64,000 bases of DNA from Hansfordia pulvinata (Eukaryota > Ascomycota > Sordariomycetes > Xylariales). Under the pieces are notes generated by a model. That model saw only the letters and a list, made by a program, of their open reading frames with translations. It was not told where the DNA came from and searched no databases. Position 1 is the stretch's first letter. Each line of letters opens with the position of its first letter. The stretch lies in NCBI GenBank assembly GCA_006538405.1, contig BJKQ01000010.1:1984001-2048000 (forward strand). Direction: 5' to 3'. Both the position numbers and the translations under genes were made by a program. Below, in pieces: positions 42,665-55,443 of the stretch.

Positions 42665-45011
42665 TCAGTGGAACAGAAACTTTGACAGGTCGAGCTTCGT
42701 GGAAGCCAACCCCGGGGCCTTGCCGCTCGCAGGCTCTGGGGCATCCTCAGACTCGCTTTCGGGAATGATCATGTCCTCGCTCCCGCCGTTCTGATGGAGA
42801 GCTTCAATCTCATCCAGGTCCACCGGCGGCAAGGGAACAAACGAGGGGTTCACAGGGATAGAATCAAGACTCTTGCGACCCGAGCTGACCCGTTTTGGTG
42901 GGCGGGGTGCCGCGAAAGACGGGGTGGGCGGCTGCTGTCTGCGGTTGAGAGCCTTGGCGCCGAGGCGCTGAAGCGGCGTCATTTGAGGGGTGGCGGGAGT
43001 CGTTTGGGCCGTGGATGGCCTCGAGGCCGACGACCTGACCGATTGGGCGGGGGTGGACTCGGTCATGAAGCTCTGTATGGACGAGACGGAGTCGCGGTTC
43101 CTCCGAGTGTTTCTGGACTGGCTGGGCGCGTACGAGAAACGGCCGAGTGCCGATTGGGATGGCGCAGGTCGCGGGTTTGCATCCGTGATCGAGTCGAACG
43201 AGTTGGCAGCCGAGCTTTCGGCGTCTTCCCTGGAACTGCTCACACTACAAGCCTGTGAGTCCTGGAAGACGCCGATCTCCTTGCGGCCCTTGCCGTATGG
43301 TCTCCAGCCGTCGGCGTCGGGCAACTCCTGCAAGGCCGCTTCGATAGAGTCGTCCGACAGAAGGTAGCCCTCGCCGCTCCTCCGCGGGGCGTGCTTTGCG
43401 TCTTGCTTCGGGAAGAATCTGCTCTGCTCTTCCTTGTCCTCGGATGCATCCTCGTCGTCGCACAGCCGTACCTTCTTGGGGGGCCTTGGTGCCGGCAGGG
43501 AGGGTTCCGCAGCGGACGAAGAGGTAGCGGGGCCGGCGCTTTGACGCCGAAAGCTTGACTCGAGAGTTTGTCCGCCGTTGCTCAGCAGCTCGCCAACGGG
43601 CGCGGTCCTGCGGCGCAGAGTGGACTCCCGGCTCACATACGTTCTCGACTGGCTGGGGGGCTCCACGTAGGGGCGCGGGAGGGGGTAAACAATGGGCCGA
43701 GTGCCATTCTCGGTGAGCGAGGCCACTCGGTTCCGGTCCATCGAGAAGCAGTTGGGCTCCATCTCGCCCATGGGGATGCGGGTGTCTGATTTGAAGTACG
43801 ACTTGATGGGCTTCCGCGGCTGCGTCGCGCCCAGACTCGGTGGGGGGTTGCGGGTGGTGCCTGAGGCGGTGCGTTTCCTGGGAGACGGGAGGCTTGGGAC
43901 GACGATGGGCTCTTTGGTCATGGGGTTGATATTGCCGAGGGCGACCTCTCTCGCGAGCTCGGGCTCGACGTAGGGTCCGATGAACGGCAGGTCCGCCAGC
44001 ACCATGCCGTTTTCGAGGTCGTTCAGATGGACCAGCTTGTTGGCCTCGGGGCAGAAGACCCAAGGGTGGAGGAAGGTGAGTTCGGCGTTGCGAAATAGCG
44101 TCAGATAGTCGGGCGGGATGCGGAATTTGCCGTCGAACTGCATCATCCGCACGGCCTTCTCGGGCGTCTTGTGTTTGCGGATCATGCGGTAGGCCGTCTT
44201 GAGGCCCAGGTTGCCAATGCTGGCCAGATAGTCGCAGCCGCTCATGATGGTCATGTGGCGGAACTCCTTGTCGCTCCAGTCGGTGAGCGAGACCTCGCGG
44301 CAGGCACAGAAGTCTCTCCGGTTGATCTCCACGCAGTTGCCGTACTGGTCGAGCTTGGTGAGAAGACGGCGGGCCCCAAAAACCAGCAAGTCCGAGTCTT
44401 CGGAGAGGATGCCGGAGATGACGCCTTTGCGTTCCAAGTAGACCATCTGAGGGTCGGCTTCGTAAGGGGCCACGACGTAGGGCACGTCAGCCTGCTTGAG
44501 ACACTCGATCAAGTGGCGAGCCATTTCGGGGGTGATGTCGACGGCCTTCTGGAGTTCGAGGTGGGCCTGGGACGGCTTGCCGGCTTTGAGCAGCTCGAGC
44601 CCGGCCTTGCGGCTGTCGGCACGCCGCTTCTCGCGCGACGTTTCGGTGGCGGCCTTGCTGGGCAAGAGGTCGCCGTCGAAGATCAGATACGGCGTGACTC
44701 CAAAGTGCTTTAGCATTCGGACGCGGTGCATGGCAAAGTCGACATATCTACAGGAAGGGTGAGCGTTTGGCGGGAGGCGTGGGCAGAGGACGACGTACTT
44801 GCGTGTGGGCTTGCCCTGGGCAAGTTCGACCGCGCAGGCGACGGCGCCGCGGTGCAGCCAGCCGTACGCGTCGACTCCGAACGTCTCGCCGGCATACTTC
44901 TTCAGCTCGGTGGGACGTTGAATGGACTTCAAAAGCGGGAGCAGACCTGCGGGCATGTCAGCACACTGAGCTCCCGGGTCCTCGAACGCTCCTCTTACCT
45001 TGGATGCCCAT
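42665..45011 (-). CDS. EXO1: Exonuclease 1 (RAD2/XPG family 5' flap/exonuclease)
   Basis: Exons (minus strand): 45011-44999, 44946-44799, 44747-42665; 747 residues. The first exon encodes only MGIQ plus one base, supplying the obligatory N-terminus MGIQGLLP. The XPG N-region (residues 1-99) contains Asp30 (GVDAYGWLHRG) and Asp78 (LIFDGD). The I-region has Glu150 and Asp152 (YEADPQM), Asp171 and Asp173 (SEDSDLL). A further metal-binding Asp is at 226 (SGCDYL), just before a helix-hairpin-helix region (IGNLGLKTAYRMIRKHK). These are the two-metal catalytic residues of the family. The enzyme resects DNA ends and removes mispaired strands in mismatch repair and recombination in the nucleus. The C-terminal half is low-complexity and Ser/Pro-rich, as usual for the family's protein-interaction tail. 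It is transcribed divergently from TMA16. Confidence 0.95.
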
Positions 45012-45895
45012 GGCTCCTCTGGCTGAGCGGGCGAGGGTGGGCGGCTAGGGGAAAGGAGCCGCAGCCCGATGAGACTTGGAGGCGGTTGAGGTTAAGCGCG
45101 CGGTGCCATGCAGAGACAGAAGCAGCAGCGAGTCGAGTAAACAAATAAAGGCGGAGGTGAAGCAGGGATGTCGTGGTGCTGTATGATTTTGTGTTCTAAG
45201 CTCAGGGCGGCACAAGGTCGGCGTCGCGGCGAGTGAGCTAGTAGTTGACACTGGAAGATCCGGCAGAGAGTCGTAGACTGTCGACGAGGTGGAGTGGTGA
45301 AGCCGGGTGGTGGTGGCAACAAATGCAATATAAATAGAGTGAGGGAGGAGAGACCAGACGCGCCAGGCCCGCCCGTCCAAGAGCACGGTACAGCGGTACC
45401 TGAGCGCGACGGGGAGCAGTGGAGGTCTCGTATGTCTGGCCGCACCTGCTAGAGGCGCGTCGTCGAGCGGAGCGCGTGTGACGTGTAGCGGGCCCCAGGC
45501 CACACTGGGCGTAGCGGCGTCTATTCCAGCTAATGGCACGCGCGAGTGCTGGAAGGCGGCACCGCGTTGCCATTTCCAGAGTAACGTGGGGTCTCGGCCT
45601 GCAGGTGGGCTCCGAGACTCTCTTATCAATGTATCTCCTAGATGCGGTACTAGAACGGTACCCGTCATCAAGCCGTCTCCCAGGTATTCCGCACTAGAGT
45701 CTACTTCCGAAAATGCCCCGCAGTCCGAACCCGTCCCTTCTTTTTTTCTTATCGCCCTCACCTCACCGGCTTCTGATTGCGATGCTCCGTTCACCACCAT
45801 CACGAACGAATTGCCAGAAACCTGCAGGACCTCTGCGTATCGAAGGCACCTGAATCAAACTTGGAAGCACGAACCCCTTCGAGACGACTCCCATA
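45012..45895. other. Bidirectional promoter region between EXO1 and TMA16
   Basis: 884 bases separate two divergent start codons. A TATA-like ATATAAATAG occurs near 45330. No coding sequence. Confidence 0.45.
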
Positions 45896-46697
45896 ATGCC
45901 GAGCTCCCTGGAAAAGACCCGGAAGGCCATCCAGAAGAAGAAGGGTCCCATCGACTCGCTTCACCAGTATTCCCGTGACTCCAAGCGGCTGCACCGCGCC
46001 CAGATCCGCGACGAAAAGCTTGAGAAGGTCGCCTCTTCCAGACGCAAGACTGACCGGCCCCATGGTGCGTTGAACCGCCGTGCTTCTCAGCCTCTGTCTC
46101 TACTAATCTTGACCGTAGTCGACCGCGCCACGTTCTTCCAGGAGGCTATCCGCCAAAACGACAACAAGCCACTCCCTCTCGACACAGTCCAGGAGCTCAT
46201 CAGAACGTAAGCTGCTTTCCCGAACAGGGCAAGATCAGAAGCTGACTGCCCCCAGGTTTGTGACCCAGTATGACGAGGAGCTCGCCGAGATGAAGAAGGC
46301 TCGCCGAAAGGGACGTCCCGCCAGCGCCAAGGAGGACTTGCTCAAGGTGAAGATTGAGCACCTGCGCAAGGAGCATGAAACCGGCTTCCGTGAGTACCGC
46401 CTGACTTACAAAGGCACTGGCGAATCTCTGCTGACCTTGCAGTCCTGCCTGTGCTCGACGAGGAGGAGAGTGTGTCCAAGTTGTCCCGCTGGGAGGGGTC
46501 TTGGTCTTACCTGACTGCCATGCAGTGGGTGCGAGTCACCGACTCGGGCGCCGTTCGACCCGCCAGCTTCCCTCCCAAGGGTGAGCATTAATGCTGACGT
46601 TCACCCCACACAACTGTGTTGTGCCGTAGCCGCGGCAGCACAAACCCGGGCTCCTTGGATTCGAGAGGCGCCTGCCGTCAGCGACTATTCAGCATAG
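45896..46697 (+). CDS. TMA16: Translation machinery-associated protein 16
   Basis: Exons: 45896-46064, 46119-46206, 46256-46389, 46443-46580, 46630-46697; 198 residues. The basic N-terminus (MPSSLEKTRKAIQKKKGPID) and the helices with LHPYSRDSKRLHRAQIRDEKL-like sequence, FVTQYDEELAEMKKARRKGRP and LSRWEGSWSYLTAMQWVRV match the TMA16 family. TMA16 is a small ribosome-biogenesis factor that binds pre-60S particles in the nucleus. The introns are 49-54 bases with clear branch motifs. The last intron (46581-46629) has a GTGAGC donor, a GCTGACG branch motif and a TAG acceptor, and its removal keeps the frame. If it were retained the protein would end at 46591 after GEH. The five-exon form is favoured but not certain. 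Confidence 0.85.
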
Positions 46698-48959
46698 CTT
46701 CCCAGCGGCCGTGTCGCCTTTTATTCTGCGGGTCGATTGACGAATTTGAACGCTGCACGAGTAGCCCTCCGTCGTCGCCAGGCTGAGCACGAGCGCAGTC
46801 GGTTCGGACGCCCTTGACGCGGTATATCCGCCAGCAACATCCCGGGGCAGCTTGGTTTCGCCTACTGCTCGATCGTGTTCCCTACTGCTCGACTCGTGTT
46901 CCCGCGGCGCCTTGAGCTGCTGCGGCTACAACGAAGGGTCACCCACGTCCATGGTAACGAAAGCATGATCCGTGGCCAGCGCACTGCCACAGACAAGCAG
47001 TGCAACGCTACGCTTGCAAGCCACGGCGCTCGTAAGCTGGCACTTTCATGTCGCAGTGAAACCGCAATCCGTCGGGATCCCACGCGAGAGCTGCTATTGA
47101 GGCCTTCCCACTCACCACTCCAGAAGCCCCAGGATTCGTCCGGGGTCCCACTCTTCCCGTCGAACGTATAACGTTCCACAACGTTGTTGAATACCCTGGG
47201 CCGAACTTGATTACACGACCTGTCACACAGCATATGCTCTCTTCTGCACAAGCACCTTGTCCCCATCTCGCGGGTCGTGGGCTGCTAGCACAAATGGCAC
47301 CCTGGCATACCCAGGGCTTACACGCATGAGTGGCCCTCGATCCATGATGTGACGTGTTGAGGCGGCTCATCATGATTATCAGTCTGGCTTCACGCTCCAT
47401 GCTCTCCTGGTGTGCTATTGGGTCTTCAGATCCGAGGTCGCAGGTTTGCTCGTGTCGTTCGAGCTCTGGCCGTCCTCGCGAACAGTTCTTGTGTATAAAG
47501 TGCGGCTATATCCCCATGGTTGACAGACCAATACACCAGCCGTGGCACCTGGTTCAACCATCACGACCGCCCAATAGTCTGCACGCCACTCCTTCTTGCT
47601 TCCGCTACAAGCCTGCACCACGCCGATCCCAATCCCAACCCCCCACGCCATAACCCATCTCCAGACATGTGCGAGTTTGTCATGCACGTACGAGTCTGCT
47701 TCACATGCGGGCATCAAGAGACAGTCCTGGTGTCAGAAGCAACATGCCAGAAAACCAGCCGCCAACAGTTCGGGAGTTGCGGCGATCCCCCACTCAACAG
47801 AGCAGTCGCGAAGCCGTATCAGTGCTGGTACTGCCGTGACCACCCTGACCACGGATGGATTTGAACCTCAAGCTCGAGGGGCCGGGGGGAGGCGAACGGG
47901 ACTTGGGCAGGAGATCAGACCCGTCTGAACAAGGCCGCATCCGACGGGGGCTACACCTGAGGGGCTATGGCGTTTTGGGCTGGAAAATGGCATGGAAAAC
48001 AAACTCGGGCAGAACGATTCAGGATATAGGGGCAGTCGGGATTGGGCTGGGCAGCGTGACAGGCGCAGGGTATCGTGGTCTGCGGCTGGATGACAACAGT
48101 GCGTGTGCGAGTAGTTGCTGGCTAATACTAATGCATGGGCGATGTTTCGAGCGGTATGATTCGGCGCAGATGCAGGAGTGCCGTGTGATTGGTAACGTGG
48201 TGCGAACGGATTTGGCAACAGATGTGCTCTCGGCAAGCTGCACGTCGAAACGCCAGCCAGGGAGCAGATCTCGTATCAACGTGGGCGTCAAAGATGAAGG
48301 ACATCAGAGAGGCGGGACGGGACGAAGGCGGCAGCGGAGCAGCGTGCCGTATGTGTGCCGTCGTCTGCGCCCGTACCCCTGATGCAACACTGACCTGGGT
48401 GCAGGCCACGATGCTGATGAGAGGCGAAGCCGAATCGGAACTCAGACACGCCGCCCGACTTCAGACACCCTGGATTGAGCACAAGAGACTCCTGTAAGAG
48501 GCGCTATCCAGTGAGAGCGGTCGCAGTTCGATGCCGCATGCGTGCAGCCTGCCTGTCCTGCTGCTAGGCTCTAACGTGAGGCCACAATGGAGGCCATCGC
48601 GATATGTGGGTGCACTGGGTAGAGCTCTTAAAGCACTGGTCGACTTCCCATTCAGTGTTGCCCCTTCCGAAGCCGATGGAAGTAAGTGCCCAAGTATCCC
48701 TGCATGGACGGGAAGATTCGAATGGTCCGTGCACGCGTCCGGCTGGGCAGCTCAGTCAGTCGCGACTGGCCTACTCGAGTGCGATGGGTAACGCGAAAAA
48801 AAATATGACAAGCTGCTCAGACAGACTTTCTCTTGCATCATCCCCATCAACCTCCATCACCCCCCTTCCATCCCGTAATCCCCTATCACCATCGCATACT
48901 TCTTGCCCTGTCGACCGCTGCGCTGCCCCGTCTCGCCATAACATACCACACTGCCCAAG
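46698..48959. other. Long intergenic region, no gene supported
   Basis: About 2.3 kb upstream of MAM33. Overlapping short frames on both strands lack motifs. A pyrimidine-rich stretch at 48830-48900 (CATCACCCCCCTTCC-like) probably belongs to the MAM33 leader. Confidence 0.45.
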
Positions 48960-49911
48960 ATGATGTCCCTGCGCTCCGTCGCGCGCTCTGCGCCCAGAAC
49001 CGTCGCTCGCCTCAGCTCGGCCACTCTCCGCCAGACCACCGCCCGCCCCAGCGCCCTGCTCAAGTCCTCGCGGGCTCCCCTGCGCCTCTCCCAGACCCAG
49101 ACCGCCGCCGCCGCTTTCTCGACGACACCCCTGCGATGGGCGCCCGCCGGCGAGGTCGACGAGGAGATGTCGTCCAAGCTCGAGAGCGAGATGGAGTTTG
49201 AGGGCCAGATGAAGGAATCCGAGGAGGTCTCCTCCACCGTCAGCGACTTCCTGAACAACGGCCCCTTCAAGCTCGTGGAGACTTCCGGCCAGGAGGACGT
49301 CGTCCTGACCCGCCAGTTCGGCAACGAGAAGTACGCACCCAGCCAGCACCGTCCGTCGCACTGCTTCCCTTGGCCCGCGCTAACCCCTGTTCCCCAGAAT
49401 CACCGTCACCTTCTCCATCTCCGACCTTGCCAACTACGAGCCCGACATGTTCAACAACGAGGACTCGGCTCTCAACGACGAGGAGCTGGAGACCCCCGAG
49501 GGTCGCCGCCTGGCCGAGTCCGAGGCCGAGGCCGAGGAGGGCATGGAGGGTGGCGAGGACGCCGTCCCCTGCCGCCTCAACGTCATCGTCGAGAAGGAGG
49601 GCAAGGGCGCTCTGAACATCGAGGCCGTGGCCCAGGACGGCCAGATCATGGTCGAGAACTTCTACTACTTCAACGACTCCAAGCTGGCGCACGCCAACTC
49701 GGCCGACCTGGCCCACAAGGCCCAGGACGTCTACCCCGGCCCTCCCTTTGGCAGCCTCGACGAGGACCTGCAGGTCCTGATGGAGCGCTACCTCGAGGAG
49801 CGCGGTGTCAACCAGGCGCTGGCCATCTTCGTCCCTGAGTACATGGACCAGAAGGAGCAGACCGAGTACCAGGCGTGGCTGAAGAACGTCAAGGGCTTCA
49901 TTGATGCCTAG
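48960..49911 (+). CDS. MAM33: Mitochondrial acidic matrix protein, MAM33 / p32 (gC1qBP) family
   Basis: Exons: 48960-49330 and 49398-49911, with a 67-base intron; 294 residues. The N-terminal ~60 residues are Arg/Ser/Ala-rich and nearly without acids (MMSLRSVARSAPRTVARLSS), a mitochondrial presequence ending about FSTTPLRWA. The mature part has the family pattern: an acidic helix (EEMSSKLESEMEFEGQ), a beta-strand with VVLTRQFGNEKITVTFSISD, an acidic loop (EELETPEGRRLAESEAEAEE), CRLNVIVEKEG and a C-terminal helical block (SLDEDLQVLMERYLEERGVN, then EYQAWLKNVKGFI). p32 proteins form doughnut-shaped trimers in the matrix and aid mitochondrial translation and respiration. The intron join (AA|A) gives an uninterrupted K-I-T-V-T strand, which supports the model. 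Confidence 0.93.
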
Positions 49912-50996
49912 ATGGATGTGTGACGAGGAGGGCGGTCGGTGACCAACGACGCAGCCCGGGTGTAAGATGCCGAAGAGAAAGGGGAAAAGGTCAAGGGACA
50001 GGAAACCCAAAGAAGCCTATTTGTACCAATTTTACCACCACTCCCAGCCCAATGTATGTACATGTATAATAGGCATTGCCCGTGTAAGAGAACGGGCACT
50101 GCCATCGGGCGTCTGCTGAAACGGAATGAAGAACATGCCAAGTTGAAGTTTTGAATATTGTATCGCCGAGTGACCCCATCGTACGACTGCTCTGGCTTAA
50201 GCGGATCAGCACCGTGACCCTGTCCAGACGGCGATGAAGGGTCGTGCAATCTCACTCAGGGAACAAGGTCTGAAACCTGGTCTTCTAGGATGGGCCAGGA
50301 AACTTGGGCCTGCTCTTCGTCCGATGCGCCGCTCACAGCTCGGGTGGATAGGTCAGAACGAACCGCCCTCGCTTCAGCAAGCGGGATGGACGCATGGCCA
50401 ATTCCATTCGAAACGGGGGCGGTCCGAATCACGACCGGCTGAAGTGGTCGCATGGGAACCGATCCGGAGGCGGACGGGTCCATCGGTGTCTGCGATGGAC
50501 GGGGCTGCCGCGTGCTTCCGCGCCACATGGAGCCGACCTTGCGCGCCCAGGAACTGAATGCAACCACAGTGTACGGGCCCAAGCTGGGGGGTGTGGCTCA
50601 GGGGCTCTGTCTTGTTTCACGCCCTGGCCATCCCTGTAGATTGCGTCCGTTTCGTCGTCTTGTCGAGTCGAGATATCCGAGAATGAGAGACGAGGTCACT
50701 CGGGACGATGGACTCGGACCCGGCGCCCCTTCGACTGGTCATCATAAACGGACGCCGCCGCAGTCAACGGAATCGAGAGCATAGGAGCACTTCACCAGCT
50801 ATATTCCGGTCATTGGCGCGGCAACATAGCCCCTGCAAGCCCCCTTGTCGGGTCCGGAAACACAGTTCGGAGGGCCAGCCTGCGAACGCCTATTCCGGAA
50901 AGCGGCGGAGTCTCCGATCCTGTTTCATGGCCCGGGTCGGCGCTCCGATATGCCGACCCCCACGAGCCACGGCAAGTCCCGACACCCGTACGGGTG
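49912..50996. other. Intergenic, no gene supported
   Basis: About 1.1 kb between MAM33 and the xylanase. A GTGGGG (minus strand, 50957-50962) fits the CreA-type SYGGRG consensus, which would be relevant for glucose repression of the xylanase, but a single hexamer is weak evidence. Confidence 0.4.
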
Positions 50997-51004
50997 TATA
51001 AGAG
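50997..51004 (+). promoter_or_regulatory. TATA box of the xylanase gene
   Basis: TATAAGAG lies 165 bases before the xylanase start codon and is followed by a pyrimidine-rich leader. Confidence 0.5.
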
Positions 51005-51161
51005 GAGAGCCACATGGCCGTGGAATCTCGTCAAGGGGCCTGGCCTGGACAGACCTCTCGAGACCCCTCGGCAGCTGCTTCTGCTCCCTCTCAGCCTCTT
51101 TCCCACACACAGCCTCAATCTCATCCCATCAGACTCTTTCTAGTACAATACAAAAGACGAA

Positions 51162-51857
51162 ATGCTCCGCCACGCAGCACTCGGGCTCGCCGCGCTGGCC
51201 GCCTCGGGCCTCGCCTCGCCGCTCGACCTGTACAAGAGCCTGCTGGAGCCGCGTGCCGGCATCAACGGCACGCTGGAGTTGCGAAGCGTGTCGCCCGGCG
51301 AGGGGACGGACAACGGGTACTTCTACTCGTTCTGGACCGAGGGCACGGGCACGGTGACGTACAACAACGGGGCGGGGGGCGCGTACGACGTGGCGTGGAG
51401 CGACGCGGGCAACTTCGTGGCGGGGAAAGGGTGGAAGCCGGGCTCCGAGTCGCGGGTGGTGGGCTACTCGGGCACGTGGGACGCGGCGGCGGTCAACTCG
51501 TACGTGTCGCTGTACGGGTGGACGACGGAGCCGCTGGTCGAGTACTACGTGGTCGAGAGCTTCGGGTCGTACGACCCGAGCTCGGGCGCCACCAAGATCG
51601 GCTCCGTCGACTCGGACGGCGGGTCGTACGCCGTCTACAAGACGCGGCGCACGGGCGCGCCGTCCATCATCGGCACCGCCGACTTTGACCAGTACTGGAG
51701 CGTCCGCCAGACGCACCGCCTCGGCGGCGACATCACCGTGCAGAACCACATCGACGCCTGGCGCGCCGCGGGGCTCGAGCTCGGCACCTTCGACTACCAG
51801 ATCCTCGCCGTCGAGGGGTACCAGAGCAGCGGCAGCGCCGCCATCACTGTGAGCTAG
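51162..51857 (+). CDS. Endo-1,4-beta-xylanase, glycoside hydrolase family 11
   Basis: Single exon, 231 residues. Residues 1-19 form a signal peptide ([18 protein letters not shown]), and a short propeptide may end after LLEPR. The mature domain is a complete GH11 jelly-roll: [56 protein letters not shown] with the nucleophile Glu127, and [14 protein letters not shown] with the acid/base Glu218. The residue aligned with the known pH-determining position is Asn84 (AGNFV), as in neutral/alkaline GH11 enzymes; acidophilic ones have Asp. It has no carbohydrate-binding module. It hydrolyses the beta-1,4-xylan backbone outside the cell. The gene has no intron and very GC-rich third positions. One N-glycosylation site (NGT, residue 36) is near the mature N-terminus. 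Confidence 0.95.
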   Translation: MLRHAALGLAALAASGLASPLDLYKSLLEPRAGINGTLELRSVSPGEGTDNGYFYSFWTEGTGTVTYNNGAGGAYDVAWSDAGNFVAGKGWKPGSESRVVGYSGTWDAAAVNSYVSLYGWTTEPLVEYYVVESFGSYDPSSGATKIGSVDSDGGSYAVYKTRRTGAPSIIGTADFDQYWSVRQTHRLGGDITVQNHIDAWRAAGLELGTFDYQILAVEGYQSSGSAAITVS

Positions 51858-53798
51858 GGGACTGCCAGCTGCAGCTTGGGAGGGGGAGGCCACGGAGTGA
51901 CCACGGGAGTTGAGCAATGAGGATTGTGATTCGAGGACATGTCTGGTAGCGAGATGTGACAGGAATGAATCGTGAAGCGGGACTCGAGGCTTCCAAATGT
52001 TCCCACGAGTCTAGCGAGCGAGCGAGCGAGCGAGTGAGGATATCTTTGAACTTGCTTGTGCAGATCGACGCCGAGAAATGTTTCGTCAGGTGGGCAAGTC
52101 TTGTCAGGTTTCGCGGCTGGAGCCTACCTTCTTATCGATGAGGCTATTGGAGATGGCCTCATGATTGGAATGGGAACGACCGTGATGCCGGATTCCCTCT
52201 CCATGAGATGATGATGGCTGGCTCCCATGTCGCTGATGATACTCGGCCTGATCGCATCGTGGGAGACGAGCAGAGAGGCACTGGAACCTTCTGGAATACT
52301 CTGCGGCTGCTGTAATGGTCGTGGCGCCGACCTGGCCGCTCCTTCCTGTCTGAATGAGCGTCTGAGGATCGGGGTACAGCAATACCTACACGTTGCACTG
52401 AGCAGCGGAGCGTCCCTAGGTCGCAAGCACCTACCTTAAGGTACCTCACGACTTTCCCGCCCTCGGGCACGTCCATATTCCATCTGCAACGCTTTCATGA
52501 CGATGGCTCCGCCGCGGCCCTCCACTTCTCGCTCATCACACTCGTCGCAAGGAACCTGGCGAGATCTCGACCCTGACAGTCTCTGGCCTTCAAGAGTTGC
52601 CCACCAGTTCTGCCCTTACAGGACTGCCCGAGAACGGACCCCTTGAGGGCCTTAAGGCTGCCACGCCTCACGACCATGTGCACATCTGTATCGTGGCCAG
52701 GGCCTAGACTGAGCTGGTGGCGTATCCTTTGCTGGTCACCGCCCTGTTGGTGGTGTGCTTGCTCTTGAATTCGGAAGCTTTTCGAGAACTCGGCCGGGCG
52801 AGGTTTAGAGGGTCTGGCAAACGCCCACTCCTGCAAAATCCCGCGACGCCGTCTCGAAATGCAATCCCGAGGTCTGTTCCACGAGTGCTTCCCGACTGAC
52901 TGCGCAGTGGCATAGTCTACTTCGTTCCAAATCCGCCGTGAGACCTTCCAATGGTAGTCTGGCCCCCTTCTCACTGATACGCGTTTCTCGACAGGAACCG
53001 AGGCCATTGGCACCAGCAACATACGGGCTACTGCTGTCTCACTAAAAGAACTCCACGAGCTCGTCACAAGTGTATGCGCGCATCACATGTCGGGAACGTA
53101 CCGCCGCAAAGGCTCCGACGCCTCAGCATGAGCTCTCATAGAAGGCCCGAAGATACCGGAAATCCGTCTCGGCACAGCGGCTGTCCGAGAAACGTAAAAG
53201 GCTGACACGGCGGGCGCGAAAGACTCGAACTACAGTGCCCAGTCCCTGGTCTGATGTCTGCTGATCAGCCGTGGAGAGCCAGGCTCTCTGGATGAGGCTC
53301 AAGACAACGGTTTCCCTCGCTAGCAAGCCCAGCCGTTGTAAGCACGGGCCGGCCCGCTGCTGCCGATACAGAAGCCAACAGGGCGATGGGCCGAGTCTTG
53401 CGGACTCGGCTTTCTCAGCTACCTCTACGTCCCCTGGAGCCTCCTGCAGCGCACTGGCTGACACAAGGTGACGGAGGACAAGACAACGCCCGCGGGAACT
53501 GCCACGACGCGCCCAAGCTTCAGACTGATGCAAGACGCGCCAGCTACGGTTATTTATTTACCTTGCCCACCAAATGAGCAAAGGACCACAGCGACGTGTG
53601 CCTGCTCACTCGTATAGGAAGAAGTATCGGCTCCTCGAGCTCGCTTTCCGGGCCCTTCCCCTAGCACGGATTGCACTCGCTCGCTGCAACCACTCAAGCG
53701 TGCATGACGGGCTGGGTTCGGCCGAGGTGAGAGACGGCGGGCGAAAGATCAGCCCTACTCCAGGGGCGTTTGAGCAGCGGCGCCTAGCAACAAGAGGC

Positions 53799-53840
<42 letters not shown>

Positions 53841-55443
53841 GCTTCTGTAGTACCCTGCAGACGGCCAGGGTCCCTGTGGGAGCGGGGGGCCGGCTCAGGC
53901 GGAGTTCCCGTCTCCAATCTGCGGCCTGGCTTTTGCCAGGGAGGCACAGGCAGGCCGGGCGTGGCATGAGGGGCCGGGCAGCAGGTTCCTTGTCAGTGCC
54001 ATGCCCTTGGGAACCGCGGAGATCGAACCCTTGGTCCCGATCGTATTGCTGTTCCAGCACAAGCCGGGGGCCCTTGTCGGCGTTCCTGGTGAGCAACCCC
54101 CCCCGTTCTGTGAGATTGCGCCTAGCCGAAGCATCAAGCTGGTGACGAGCCCATCTCATGACTCGGGGGCCCCAAGGGTCACGAGGCAGAGCATGCAGCC
54201 ACGCACCCACGCACTCTCCAGCTCATACGAGCGCGGCAGCGGATCGAGCAGAGTCTGTCTCTTTGCCAAAAGTTCTTTTTGATGTGACGTTTGCCCTAAA
54301 GAACCGCGCCCCCGTTATCCCTAGGTCGGCCAAGGCTAATCACAGACAGGCGAGCGCGTCACCGGTCCGCGGCCGTTAGCGGCAGGCATCGCGCATCGCC
54401 ATTTCGTTCGAAATCCCCTTTTTGGCGCCGTCAAGTCTCGCGGTACGAGTATCCTCCCTGAAAGCACTGCAATTAAAGAAAAAAGAACCTGCCACGTGCC
54501 GGCCCATCTTCAGCCGCGCGGGAGAATGCCCACATGGCGCTTTGCCCGACTCACCTCGACGCACCGTGTTCGTTTCGCCGGGGTTGAGGAGCAGCATGAG
54601 CGATGCGACACAACTCCTCTCATCGGTGCCGTCCCCTTGCACGAGAGCGAGCACGAGAGGCGCTCACCGGTCTCGCAGGGTTCTGGCGACGCCGGAGTTG
54701 TGCCAGTACGGATATGCCAGCCACCGCATCTGGAAGCTGGAGGCGGAGAGGGGCAGTGTCTCCAGACCACAGAACACGGCAGCCAATTTGAGGCTACCCG
54801 TGGTAGTCGCCCATCGATGTTGGCTGCGCGGTGGAGATGGGTGGTAGGGGTCGACTTGACCCTGGTGATCTGGCGATCTCAGGGGGAGAGGGGCGGACTG
54901 GACATGCTGCTGCCGGGGCACGTCAGACGGCGTCTCCTGTCTGTCGCGCGGTGCTGTGCCCTTTCGACGAGGGCAGGTAGCCATTCTGTGGCATGTCATG
55001 TCCGCGTGACGATGCGTGCAGACGGGCGTGACGGGCTACCGGCTGGATAGCTGGGACAAGCAGCCCCGTGCCGCCCATTACCGGCAGGACGCTCCCGCTC
55101 CCGCTTCTGCATCGCTAGTTAGCGTCGTGGCCCGGCGGCGGGGGCTAGCGGCCTAAGCTGCTACGTACGTGGAGCTCGCCAGTTTGCCAAGTCGGGTTAT
55201 TCCAGTTGCTAAGGCATATTGGTCGGCTAGCTGTCCGGCGCTGCCCGACATGGACGCAGCTGTGTCGTCTCGTCAGTCATCCGTCCGGTCGCCGTTTCTG
55301 CGGCCTGGGTTTATTTCTGCAAGACGGACGAACGAGCGCGGAAAGGTGGTAGGGGCGAATCGGATCGGCGGTACATGGGTTGTATTATTACTGTTTTTTT
55401 TCTCTTTCCTTTTTTCCCCTTCTTCTCACGCAGATCCTTCTCG
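51858..55443. other. Long intergenic region, no gene supported
   Basis: About 3.6 kb. The largest frames (for example 52495-53067, minus, 190 codons) show no recognisable motif. Repeats include a GAGC tract near 52013-52036 and a CAG tract at 53802-53840. Confidence 0.45.
53802..53840. repeat. (AGC)n/(CAG)n microsatellite
   Basis: About thirteen consecutive AGC triplets in intergenic DNA. Confidence 0.9.

Noticed and set aside
52495..53067. A 190-codon minus-strand frame in the 51.9-55.4 kb gap
   Set aside because: No domain, no signal peptide and atypical composition; overlapping frames on the other strand are equally open.
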